From Salegentibacter sp036568425 (lineage in GTDB: Bacteria > Bacteroidota > Bacteroidia > Flavobacteriales > Flavobacteriaceae), in the NCBI RefSeq assembly GCF_036568425.1, contig NZ_DATCSO010000081.1, forward strand, positions 1 to 64,000: a DNA stretch of 64,000 bases, read 5' to 3'. The notes under the pieces were generated by a model, which was not told the origin of the DNA, made no database searches, and saw only the letters and a program-made list of their open reading frames with translations. Each line of letters opens with the position of its first letter. Position 1 is the stretch's first letter. Of this stretch, positions 33,936-41,856 are shown piece after piece. The translations under genes were made by a program, and so were the position numbers.

Positions 33936-35150
33936 ATGAAAAGTACGCTTCTGTTTTTTCTGGTTTTTTCGCCAGTTTTGATTTTTTCCCAAGTGGGAGT
34001 GGGTACCACAACCCCGGACGCACAGTTGGATATCGTAGCCTCAAATCCTTCTAATCCGGAGAATATTGACGGACTTTTAATCCCAAGAATCAACAATTTT
34101 CCAGCTGTCAATCCGGGTGCAGCCCAACACGGGATGTTAATCTACCTCAATAACAATCTCCCGAAATTTCCTGTAGGTTTTTATTACTGGCATAATCAGG
34201 ATGCCGAATGGAAATCCATTGTAGCAGATGCTAAGGCTGCTAATTTCTATAAAGAAAATACCCTCGAGAGTCCGGGAAACGTGGACGATCCAATTTTCAG
34301 AAAAGGAAATATCGGAATAGGAACCGAACAAATTGTTAGCAAACTTCAAATCGCCATTAATCCCGGGGTGGACCTGGATATAAAAAAAGGAATTGAAGTG
34401 GTAAACAGCAATTCGGAAGATACGCGAAATACCTATGGCATAGAAGTCAAAAACAGCAGTAAAACCAATGCGATTAAATATGGGATAAAAAATCATGTAA
34501 CAGGTGATGGAGGCGGAATACGATATGGTATTTATAATACAACCTCTCAAGGCCTCAATACCACAGATATTTATGGAATCTATAATTCGGTAGGAAGGAC
34601 AGAGGGTGCCAATAGTCATAATTATGGTATTTATACCGAAATAGGAGAAGCATCCGGGAGGGGTAATATCTATGGAATTTATGCAAAAGCCCTGGGAAAT
34701 AGCAGTTCTGAGGTTTATGCAGGTTATTTTGAAGGTAAGGTTGGCATTGGAAGTAATCCTACTAACTTTTATGTTTTACCTGATATTCGGGGTACTGAAG
34801 GCCAGGTATTAATGGCTGAAAATAACGGAGAAGTTAAATGGAAAAATAGTGGGCACAAAGTTTACTCTTCCACTACAAGCTCAACGGGAAACTACAATAT
34901 ACCTGATGAAACATATACCTTAAGAATTAATAATAACGTTTCAGGTATCAACATTCCAGATGCTTCCACAAATAAGGGCAGAATAATTATTTTAATTAAC
35001 TGGCCCGGCAACGCGACTAAAAATTTAAATTTTAAATCAGGTGATAATCTTTTGGATATAAAATCTAATACCCTGATAAACCAAATTAACTCCAATGAGG
35101 TGTTTACTATTCAAAGTGCTGGTAACCGATGGCTACTCCTATATAAGTAA
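33936..35150 (+). CDS. Secreted protein with tandem YGI repeats, function unknown
   Basis: A 404-residue exported protein (signal peptide to about FSQ). It begins with VGVGTTTPDAQLDI, a header common on Bacteroidota surface or tail-fibre-like proteins. The middle (residues 160-265) repeats a short unit five or six times: YGIEV, YGIKN, YGIYN, YGIYN, YGIYT, YGIYAK, as in beta-solenoid proteins. The C-terminal 100 residues resemble a beta-rich trimerising head. No T9SS signal is seen. Probably a surface fibre; phage tail fibres look similar but no phage genes are near. Confidence 0.7.
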   Translation: MKSTLLFFLVFSPVLIFSQVGVGTTTPDAQLDIVASNPSNPENIDGLLIPRINNFPAVNPGAAQHGMLIYLNNNLPKFPVGFYYWHNQDAEWKSIVADAKAANFYKENTLESPGNVDDPIFRKGNIGIGTEQIVSKLQIAINPGVDLDIKKGIEVVNSNSEDTRNTYGIEVKNSSKTNAIKYGIKNHVTGDGGGIRYGIYNTTSQGLNTTDIYGIYNSVGRTEGANSHNYGIYTEIGEASGRGNIYGIYAKALGNSSSEVYAGYFEGKVGIGSNPTNFYVLPDIRGTEGQVLMAENNGEVKWKNSGHKVYSSTTSSTGNYNIPDETYTLRINNNVSGINIPDASTNKGRIIILINWPGNATKNLNFKSGDNLLDIKSNTLINQINSNEVFTIQSAGNRWLLLYK

Positions 35151-35159
35151 GTGAAAAAT

Positions 35160-37214
35160 CTACTTTTCTAATCGAATTCTTACATCCACGGCAGTCACGT
35201 CATTTTCAGTAGCCATAAGAGGATTGAGATCTAATTCTGCAATTTCCGGTATGGCGCCAAGCAACTTCGATATTTTTACAATAATATCCGCAAACAATTG
35301 GATATTAATACCGTTTTGACCTCTTACTCCTTTTAATATTGGATAAGCTTTCAGATCAGAGATCATTTTAAGAGCATCCTGATCTGCGACAGGAGTCATT
35401 ACAGCGCTTACATCTTTTAAAACCTCAACAAAAATACCTCCCAGCCCACATAAAATAACGTGCGGATAATTGGTTTCCTTTTTGGCTCCAATAAAAAGCT
35501 CCATTCCTTTTATCATGGGTTGAACCAGAACAGATAAAGCCCCATCAATTTGCATCAAGTTATAGAAACCGTCATATAATTCGGTTTCATTAGAAACATT
35601 TAAGATAACGCCACCAACATCAGACTTGTGCAAAGGCCCTTCAACTTTAAGTACTACAGGGTAGGCAACTGATTTTGAAACAGTATGAAGTTCCGTTTTA
35701 TTCTTAACATGAAACGGAGTGGCGAAATTTACTCCTGCGTAATTCAACAATTTAATAGCTGATTCTGTTGGCATGTAAGCATTAGGCAGCCCGTCTACCA
35801 GTTTCCTTGCCTCTTGTAAAAATTTAAAGTCGGTATCCCCATTAATATCATCAAACAATGGCCGATTCATTACCTTAGCTAGGGCATTTCCGAATAAAAC
35901 CTCATCAGAAAAGGCTATATTTCCTTTCTTTAAAAACTGCTTAATCTCATTTTTTACATTCACCACTGAGGGCAGGATGGCATAGACCGGTTTTTCAGAT
36001 TTCTTGATTTTATCATTTAGCACTTCGTAGACATCATCTACGCCACTTAAACCCGGACTCCCAAAAATAACCGCAATAGCATCAATTTCAGAAGATTTTT
36101 CACAGAATTCAAGAATGGCATCTAATTGCTGGGCATTGCCAGTTGCTAAAAAATCAATTGGATTAGAAACCGAAGACCCATCAAATAATTGGCTTAATAA
36201 AGCTTCAGTTTCCTTACCTTCTAACTTAGGGATATTTATTCCGTTTTTAGACAATACATCTGTAAGCATAACCGCCGGTCCTCCGGCATGAGTGATGATT
36301 GCTATATTTTTTCCTTTACTTTCTCTCTGCAAAAGAATTCCGGCAACAGTGATAAGTTCATTCCTACCATAGCAACGTATTATTCCCGCTTTTTTTAACA
36401 GGGTATCTATAAAAACATCTGAATTGGCTATAGCACCGGTATGGGAGGAAGCAGCTCTATTTCCTGCTTCAGAACTACCGGCTTTTATAGCCGCTATTTT
36501 ACAGCCTTTGCGTATTAAGGAAGTTGTATGTTTTAAAAACTTAAGAGGGTTCTTTATGCTCTCAATATACAGTAGCTTAACCTTTGAACTTAAATCTTTG
36601 TCAAAAGACTCATCTAAATATTCCAAAACTTCCTCCACTCCTATCTGAGCACTGTTACCCACGGTATAAATACTGGAAAAGCTAAGCCCTGTATCTTTTG
36701 CGGCTTCAATGGTAAAAACGGCGGTTGCACCTGAACCTGAGACAAAATCAACTCCTTTATCGTCAAGTTTAGGGATAGGAGTAGTAAAAACTCCGGTATA
36801 GTATTTATTAATCAATCCAATATTATTGGGTCCTAATAAACTCCCACCTGTATCATTGATTAATTTAACAATGTCTTTTTCTAATAGTTCCCCACTTCGA
36901 TCCTTTTCACTAAAACCTGCTGAAAAAATGATAAAGCCTTTTGTGTTTTTGTATTGGGTGAGAACTTTAACAGCATCATAAACATATTTTGCTGAGATCG
37001 CAATTATAGCTAAATCTACTTCGGGAATATCATTGATATTATTATAAGAGATTAAACCCTGAACAATATCCTTTTTTGGGTTTACTACAAATAATTCTCC
37101 TTTAAATTTATGATCGATTAAATTTTTAAGGACTCTCCCACCGGGACTATGTATATTATCAGACCCTCCAACAACAACGATACTTTTCGGATTAATTAAT
37201 TTTGAATGAAGCAT
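35160..37214 (-). CDS. ADP-forming acetate/acyl-CoA ligase (fused alpha-beta acyl-CoA synthetase)
   Basis: A 684-residue protein. The N-terminal CoA-binding domain (SIVVVGGSDN), then the ligase domains with the phospho-histidine motif SSHTGA (His258), make the alpha part. The C-terminal ATP-grasp part (from about residue 465; YPVVLKVEGP, HKSDVGGV, ELDLNPL) makes the beta part. Size and order match the fused ACD enzymes that form ATP from acyl-CoA, ADP and phosphate in peptide-fermenting archaea. A TTG three codons upstream is rejected. It is divergent from the aminotransferase. Protein acetyltransferase (Pat) is the main alternative, but no GNAT domain is present. Confidence 0.85.
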   Translation of the reverse strand: MLHSKLINPKSIVVVGGSDNIHSPGGRVLKNLIDHKFKGELFVVNPKKDIVQGLISYNNINDIPEVDLAIIAISAKYVYDAVKVLTQYKNTKGFIIFSAGFSEKDRSGELLEKDIVKLINDTGGSLLGPNNIGLINKYYTGVFTTPIPKLDDKGVDFVSGSGATAVFTIEAAKDTGLSFSSIYTVGNSAQIGVEEVLEYLDESFDKDLSSKVKLLYIESIKNPLKFLKHTTSLIRKGCKIAAIKAGSSEAGNRAASSHTGAIANSDVFIDTLLKKAGIIRCYGRNELITVAGILLQRESKGKNIAIITHAGGPAVMLTDVLSKNGINIPKLEGKETEALLSQLFDGSSVSNPIDFLATGNAQQLDAILEFCEKSSEIDAIAVIFGSPGLSGVDDVYEVLNDKIKKSEKPVYAILPSVVNVKNEIKQFLKKGNIAFSDEVLFGNALAKVMNRPLFDDINGDTDFKFLQEARKLVDGLPNAYMPTESAIKLLNYAGVNFATPFHVKNKTELHTVSKSVAYPVVLKVEGPLHKSDVGGVILNVSNETELYDGFYNLMQIDGALSVLVQPMIKGMELFIGAKKETNYPHVILCGLGGIFVEVLKDVSAVMTPVADQDALKMISDLKAYPILKGVRGQNGINIQLFADIIVKISKLLGAIPEIAELDLNPLMATENDVTAVDVRIRLEK

Positions 37215-37336
37215 AAAAGACAAGAAATTTAATACTTGTAAAGTAAAATATTAAAAAAGGCTTTTTAGCTGATCGTCATCACAATTTGTTTAAATAAATT
37301 TTTGTTGCTTTGAAAAGATAGTTAAATCATAAGGAT

Positions 37337-38554
37337 ATGTATGCATTTTCAAACGCGGTTAATTCTATGCATTCTGAAGACATCAAGCAATTAATGAAAC
37401 AGGCTTCCGGAAAAAGCATGATTTCATTTGCCGGTGGGATGCCCAACAATGACTTGTTTCCATTAAAACAAATTGATGTTATTTACAATTCTCTTCCTGA
37501 AGAAATTAAAAAATTATGTTTTCAATACGGACCAACCTCAGGGTATCCTCCTTTGGTCAAATCCCTTGAAAACTATTTGGAAAACAAAGGCTTAGAAATA
37601 GGTGATAATAGAATTTTAATCACCACCGGTTCTCTTCAGGCCATTTCCATTATTACTCAGGAATTCGTAAACGAGGGAGATATTATACTGACAGAAAACC
37701 CCAGTTTTGTCGGAGCTTTATCTGTTTTTGAAACTTTTGGAGCCGAGATACATAGTATCCCTATTAACAAAGATGGTATAGACATACAAGCCTTAAAAGA
37801 TAAAATCACTTCCTTAAACAGAACACCAAAGTTTCTATACGTTACACCGAATTATCATAATCCGGCTGGTATCATTTACACCCCGGAAAGAAAAAAAGAG
37901 CTTCTGGAAGTCCTGTCAGGCACGGGAATAATCTTATTGGAGGATGATGCATATAGTGATTTGTTTTTTAAAGTTGAGGAAAAACATTTAACCAGGTCCA
38001 TGAAATCATTTGGGGTGAAGGATGTTGAAATAATTTATACAGGTTCATTTTCCAAAATACTTGGTCCGGGCTTTAGATTAGGTTATATGTTATCTTCTGA
38101 GGAAATTTTCGAAAAAGCAGAATCGGTAAAACAAGCATTGGATGCCTGCACTTCTAATTTCATGCAAATTTTAGCAAATGAATTTTTAGCTCAAAATATG
38201 CTGGATCCTTATTTAAAATTTCTGAGAAGCGAATATTCCGAACGCAAAAACCTGTTACAAAAACATCTTGAAACCTATATGCCGAAAGAAATTACCTGGA
38301 ATGAACCGAAAGGAGGTTTCTATATCTGGCTTAAATTACCGGAGCATATAAAATCAACAGATATATTCAAAGAAACCCTTAAGGAAGGGGTGGTATTCGT
38401 TACGGGGAGAACCTTCGATCCAGACAGTAAAAAGGATGATAGATTACGTCTATCTTATTCAAATATGCCGAAAAACAGTATAGAGAAAGGGGTAATCATA
38501 CTCTCCAAAGCCATAAAAAAGGTACTCGAAAATTCTGAAGTCACCCTTAAATAA
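37337..38554 (+). CDS. PLP-dependent aminotransferase (fold type I, 2-aminoadipate/aromatic type)
   Basis: A 405-residue class I/II aminotransferase. ISFAGGMPNNDLFP near the N-terminus, QYGPTSGYPPL, the TPNYHNPAG region, and the PLP-lysine motif GSFSKILGPGFRLGY (Lys240) with the last Arg in RLRLSYSN match the LysN/PLP-regulator-like aminotransferases that include aromatic-acid enzymes. Its position between an ADP-forming acyl-CoA ligase and indolepyruvate oxidoreductase suggests it makes arylpyruvates from Phe, Tyr or Trp. Substrate inferred from context. Confidence 0.88.
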   Translation: MYAFSNAVNSMHSEDIKQLMKQASGKSMISFAGGMPNNDLFPLKQIDVIYNSLPEEIKKLCFQYGPTSGYPPLVKSLENYLENKGLEIGDNRILITTGSLQAISIITQEFVNEGDIILTENPSFVGALSVFETFGAEIHSIPINKDGIDIQALKDKITSLNRTPKFLYVTPNYHNPAGIIYTPERKKELLEVLSGTGIILLEDDAYSDLFFKVEEKHLTRSMKSFGVKDVEIIYTGSFSKILGPGFRLGYMLSSEEIFEKAESVKQALDACTSNFMQILANEFLAQNMLDPYLKFLRSEYSERKNLLQKHLETYMPKEITWNEPKGGFYIWLKLPEHIKSTDIFKETLKEGVVFVTGRTFDPDSKKDDRLRLSYSNMPKNSIEKGVIILSKAIKKVLENSEVTLK

Positions 38555-38612
38555 ACCAGTATGCTGGATACATTTTCATTTTAGTAGTTAAATCCACTGG
38601 ATTGGCTAGATG

Positions 38613-38650
38613 AAAACCCTATACTAATAGAGATAGGTGGGGTTTATTTT
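38613..38650 (+). terminator. Terminator after the aminotransferase gene
   Basis: AAACCCTAT and the following GGGGTTT flank a 20-bp loop and are followed by TTTTTT; moderate hairpin. Confidence 0.45.
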
Positions 38651-38659
38651 TTACCCCAT

Positions 38660-39259
38660 TTACTCCCTTGCAGCTAGATTCATAAATTCTTGAGCAACTC
38701 TTTTACCTTCAAAAAATGCTTCCTGGTTTAACTTGATAATCCTTTCACTTTTATGTTGAAATAACTTTGTAATAGCTGCCAACAAACTTTCTTCCGATAA
38801 TGGTAAAATAGTAGAAGCAGCTCCCAGTAAAACCATATTTGCAACTTTTGAATTCCCAATAGATTTTGCAATTTCAGTAGCATTTACGATGATATTCTTA
38901 GGATGCTTTTTTATTTGGTCAAACAAATCGTTTTTATCAGGGTAGTTGGCAGTATTAATAAATGGTTCTGAATCTGTTACAAGCCAGCCATCTTCTGACA
39001 AAAAGTGCAAATACCTTAATAGTTCCATTGGCTCTACCGAAAGAATTAAATCGGCTTTTCCTTCAGGGATTAAGTCAGAGAATATTTCTTTATCAGATAT
39101 CCGAACATGAGATTGCACCGCGCCTCCGCGCTGGCTCATCCCGTGAACTTCTGATTGTTTAATGAACAAGTTTTCGCTTAAAGCCGCTGTATCTAAAACC
39201 GCAGCAATGGTTAGAATACCCTGACCACCAACACCTGATAATATAATATTTGTTTTCAT
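38660..39259 (-). CDS. iorB: Indolepyruvate oxidoreductase subunit beta
   Basis: A 199-residue gamma-domain subunit of 2-oxoacid:ferredoxin oxidoreductases. IILSGVGGQGILT (glycine-rich) at residues 5-17, and EVHGMSQRGGAVQSHVRI are the marks of IorB rather than the pyruvate enzyme. With IorA it would decarboxylate arylpyruvates to aryl-acetyl-CoA. It is the downstream gene of the pair, 75 bp after iorA. Confidence 0.92.
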   Translation of the reverse strand: MKTNIILSGVGGQGILTIAAVLDTAALSENLFIKQSEVHGMSQRGGAVQSHVRISDKEIFSDLIPEGKADLILSVEPMELLRYLHFLSEDGWLVTDSEPFINTANYPDKNDLFDQIKKHPKNIIVNATEIAKSIGNSKVANMVLLGAASTILPLSEESLLAAITKLFQHKSERIIKLNQEAFFEGKRVAQEFMNLAARE

Positions 39260-39334
39260 CTGTTTAAACTTAAATGTTTTTACTTAGTTAAGAGAGAATG
39301 CCCAGCCCGAAAGAAACTTTACACTCTGTTTACT

Positions 39335-40948
39335 TTAATTTAGGGATGCAATTTTGGCTTTTATCTCCTTTTTTTGTTCCCTGGACAACCTAACACAAGG
39401 TCTTTCAGAAATAATAACCGAAACGCCTTTATATTTTAATTCGTTTCGCAACACTTCTGCATTGTGCTCATGGTTCTTCTTTAAAGGCACAATAGTTTTC
39501 AGGTGCTCTGGATCAACTCCAATTCCCAGACAAATCTTATGCAATCTCCCCACAGCAGTTGATTCCTGGGCTCCAGTCATAGCAATTGCAGAGTTATCTG
39601 AAATAATAACAGTTATGGGGGAATTTTCATACACAGCATCCAAAAGCCCGGTCATTCCGGAATGGGTAAAAGTTGAATCGCCAATAACTGCAATGGCATT
39701 CTCCAGGCCTGCATCAGCAGCACCTTTAGCCATTGTAATAGAGGCTCCCATATCGATAAGGGCATTAATGGTATTTAAAGGCGGCAAAGCACCAAGTGCG
39801 TAACAACCAATATCTCCAAAAACACTTTTGTTTCCAATATCGGCGACCACTTCATTAATAGTATTAAATAGATCTGTATGGCCACAACCTTCGCAAAGCT
39901 GTGGAGGCCTTGCAGTAACTACAGAGGGAATAGGTTTAGCAATTCCTTCCTTAAGGCCTAATAATTTACCAACAATAGAAGGATTAAGCTCCCCTGTTCG
40001 TGGAAGATTACCGGATATTTTTCCTTTAATCTTATCGTTTTCATCAAAATAATTGTGCAATAACTCTTCAACCACCGGGTAACCTTCTTCTATAACCAGG
40101 ATTTGCTCGCAATGCCGGTATAAAGTTTTTATTTTTTCTTTGGGTAAAGGATACTGTGACACCTTTAAGACAGAATATGAGGTTTCATCTTCCCCAATAT
40201 TTTCCATCACGTAGTTATAGGCTATTCCACACGCGATAATCCCTATCCCATTTTGGTCCCCTAGTTTTAGTTTATTTAATTCAGATTTTTCAGAAAGTTC
40301 TATTAAGGTTTCCTGTTTATCAATTAATAAATCAAACTGCTTTCTAGCATTCATAGGAAGCAAAGCAAAGCGTGAAGTATCTAATGGTAAATTTATATCG
40401 TTTTGATGATGTCTTTGCTTAACATCTATTCCTGCACGGGAATGCGATAAACGGGTAACCATTCTGAATAACACAGGTAATTTTAATTTCTCAGAGAGGT
40501 CAAAAGCATACAACATAAGGTCATAAGCTTCTTGCTGATTTGATGGCTCTAATGTTGGAATCATCGCAAATTTTCCATAAAACCGCGAATCCTGTTCATT
40601 CTGAGATGAGTGCATAGAAGGGTCATCGGCTACTACGACCACCAGTCCGCCATTTATTCCGGAAACAGCCATATTCATAAAAACATCTGAAGCCACATTT
40701 AAACCAACATGCTTCATTACTACCATAGATCTCTTACCAACATAAGACATTCCTAAAGCAGCTTCCATGGCTGTTTTTTCGTTAACAGACCAGGTGGTAT
40801 GTATCTTTAATTCCTTAGCAAGTTTCGAATTTTGAATATATTCTGTTATTTCAGTTGAAGGTGTGCCAGGATAGGCATAAACACCCGACAAACCCGCATC
40901 AATACTACCTTGAGCAAGTGCTTCATTACCTAATAGTAAACTTTTCAT
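39335..40948 (-). CDS. iorA: Indolepyruvate oxidoreductase subunit alpha, lacking the C-terminal ferredoxin domain
   Basis: A 537-residue protein. The N-terminal half is the transketolase-like domain (LLGNEALAQGSIDAG, YPGTPSTEI). From about residue 330 comes the TPP-binding domain with LCEGCGHTD, GDIGCYALG, GDSTFTHSGMTG and IISDNSAIAMTG. The family usually ends with two [4Fe-4S] clusters after the PCV motif; here the protein stops at PCVRLSREQKKEIKAKIASL with no CxxCxxC. The cofactor-binding parts look intact. iorA and iorB form a two-gene operon with possible control by the palindrome at 41078-41095. Confidence 0.88.
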   Translation of the reverse strand: MKSLLLGNEALAQGSIDAGLSGVYAYPGTPSTEITEYIQNSKLAKELKIHTTWSVNEKTAMEAALGMSYVGKRSMVVMKHVGLNVASDVFMNMAVSGINGGLVVVVADDPSMHSSQNEQDSRFYGKFAMIPTLEPSNQQEAYDLMLYAFDLSEKLKLPVLFRMVTRLSHSRAGIDVKQRHHQNDINLPLDTSRFALLPMNARKQFDLLIDKQETLIELSEKSELNKLKLGDQNGIGIIACGIAYNYVMENIGEDETSYSVLKVSQYPLPKEKIKTLYRHCEQILVIEEGYPVVEELLHNYFDENDKIKGKISGNLPRTGELNPSIVGKLLGLKEGIAKPIPSVVTARPPQLCEGCGHTDLFNTINEVVADIGNKSVFGDIGCYALGALPPLNTINALIDMGASITMAKGAADAGLENAIAVIGDSTFTHSGMTGLLDAVYENSPITVIISDNSAIAMTGAQESTAVGRLHKICLGIGVDPEHLKTIVPLKKNHEHNAEVLRNELKYKGVSVIISERPCVRLSREQKKEIKAKIASLN

Positions 40949-41077
40949 CTGTGATTTTTTTTATGAGACGGACGAAATACGGTGATAATCATAGCTGTGA
41001 TTTTTTAATTCTTAACAGGCATTTCATAAAATACTCTAAGTTCTAAAAACTAATTTAAAAGTATCGTGAGTAATTAG

Positions 41078-41095
41078 GTATGACGGAGGTCATAC
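41078..41095. promoter_or_regulatory. Candidate Crp/Fnr-type operator upstream of iorA
   Basis: GTATGAC-GGAG-GTCATAC is a perfect 7-bp inverted repeat with a 4-bp spacer, the geometry of Crp/Fnr family operators (TGAC/TGAT-N4-GTCA/ATCA). It lies about 130 bp upstream of the iorA start. A related site is at 58162-58175. Regulator identity is inferred. Confidence 0.5.
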
Positions 41096-41198
41096 TATAA
41101 GGATATTCAAGTGTATTTTCGATTTAAAATAAGTTTAAAACTTCAAAACACCGGTAAATATCTTTCTAAATCAAAACCCCTGGCCTCCTTAAAACAAC

Positions 41199-41225
41199 AA
41201 ACCCCATAGAAATTCTATGGGGTTT
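41199..41225 (-). terminator. Terminator after hsp20
   Basis: AAACCCCATAG-AAATT-CTATGGGGTTT is a perfect hairpin just after the hsp20 stop on the minus strand. The following bases on that strand (GTTGTTTTAAGG) give only a short, interrupted T-run. Confidence 0.8.
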
Positions 41226-41246
41226 AAATAATAGATAAACTAATTA

Positions 41247-41690
41247 TTACTTAATCTCAATCATTCTTTTCGCTTGTACCTTAGCTTCTTCTCTTTTTGG
41301 CAGACCGATAAACAAAACTCCATCTCTGTAAGAGGCAGAAATCTTTTCAGTATCTACGCTCTCCGGCAAACTAAAGGCGCGCTTAAAGTTGCCGTAGCTA
41401 AACTCTCTCCTAGTGTATCTTCCATTCTTTTCTGAAGATTCCTTTTCTTTTTTCTCTTCAGAGGAAATTGTCAACACATCATTATCAAGTTCGATATTGA
41501 AATCGGCTTTGGTTTTTCCGGGTGCGGCTACCTCAACGGTAAATCCTTCATCATCTTCCTGGATGTTCACTGCAGGAATACTGGTCCCAATACTGTTAAC
41601 ATTAGTGGTACCTCCTAACCAATCGGTTTTAAACATATCGTCAAAAACCGAAGGCAACCAATTGGTCTCATCTCTTTTAATTAAACTCAT
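41247..41690 (-). CDS. Small heat shock protein (Hsp20/alpha-crystallin family)
   Basis: A 147-residue ATP-independent chaperone. The alpha-crystallin domain runs from about residue 35 (SIPAVNIQEDDEGFTVEVAAPG) to 130, with the conserved FKRAFSLPESVD and the GVLFIGLPKR motif, followed by a short tail (ERMIEIK) carrying the I-x-I-like anchor. An open frame extends 21 codons upstream, but the ATG at 41688-41690 (MSLIKRDE) is chosen because family members start there. The promoter region carries a motif shared with clpB. Confidence 0.94.
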   Translation of the reverse strand: MSLIKRDETNWLPSVFDDMFKTDWLGGTTNVNSIGTSIPAVNIQEDDEGFTVEVAAPGKTKADFNIELDNDVLTISSEEKKEKESSEKNGRYTRREFSYGNFKRAFSLPESVDTEKISASYRDGVLFIGLPKREEAKVQAKRMIEIK

Positions 41691-41763
41691 AGCTTTTATA
41701 TTTTTTGTTGAACATTTTATTTTCTGAATTGTAATTAGCAAATTAAATTCCAATAGAAAAATA

Positions 41764-41776
41764 ATGACTATTTGTC
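41764..41776 (-). promoter_or_regulatory. Candidate stress-regulator site upstream of hsp20
   Basis: ATGACTATTTGTC (plus-strand reading) differs by one base from the element at 6219-6231 in front of clpB and has the same GAC-N5-GTC inverted repeat. It lies 74 bp before the hsp20 start. Confidence 0.5.
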
Positions 41777-41856
41777 TTTATTAGTGCTGTTCTCACTGCC
41801 TTTTTGACGCATTCACTTAAATGGGAATTAATTAACTTAGACCAAACTTTTCTAAA

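Larger units (their letters stand above)
40949..41246. other. Intergenic region between hsp20 and iorA
   Basis: The 298 bp have no visible gene. They hold the hsp20 terminator at the right end and the TGAC-type palindrome (41078-41095); the rest is AT-rich promoter-like sequence for iorA with no convincing TAnnTTTG box. Confidence 0.6.

Noticed and set aside
33936..35150. Prophage tail fibre
   Set aside because: No other phage genes are found within the window; the protein has a signal peptide.
41691..41753. Extended start of hsp20
   Set aside because: It would encode an unusual N-terminus and shorten the promoter; the family starts at MSLIKRDE.
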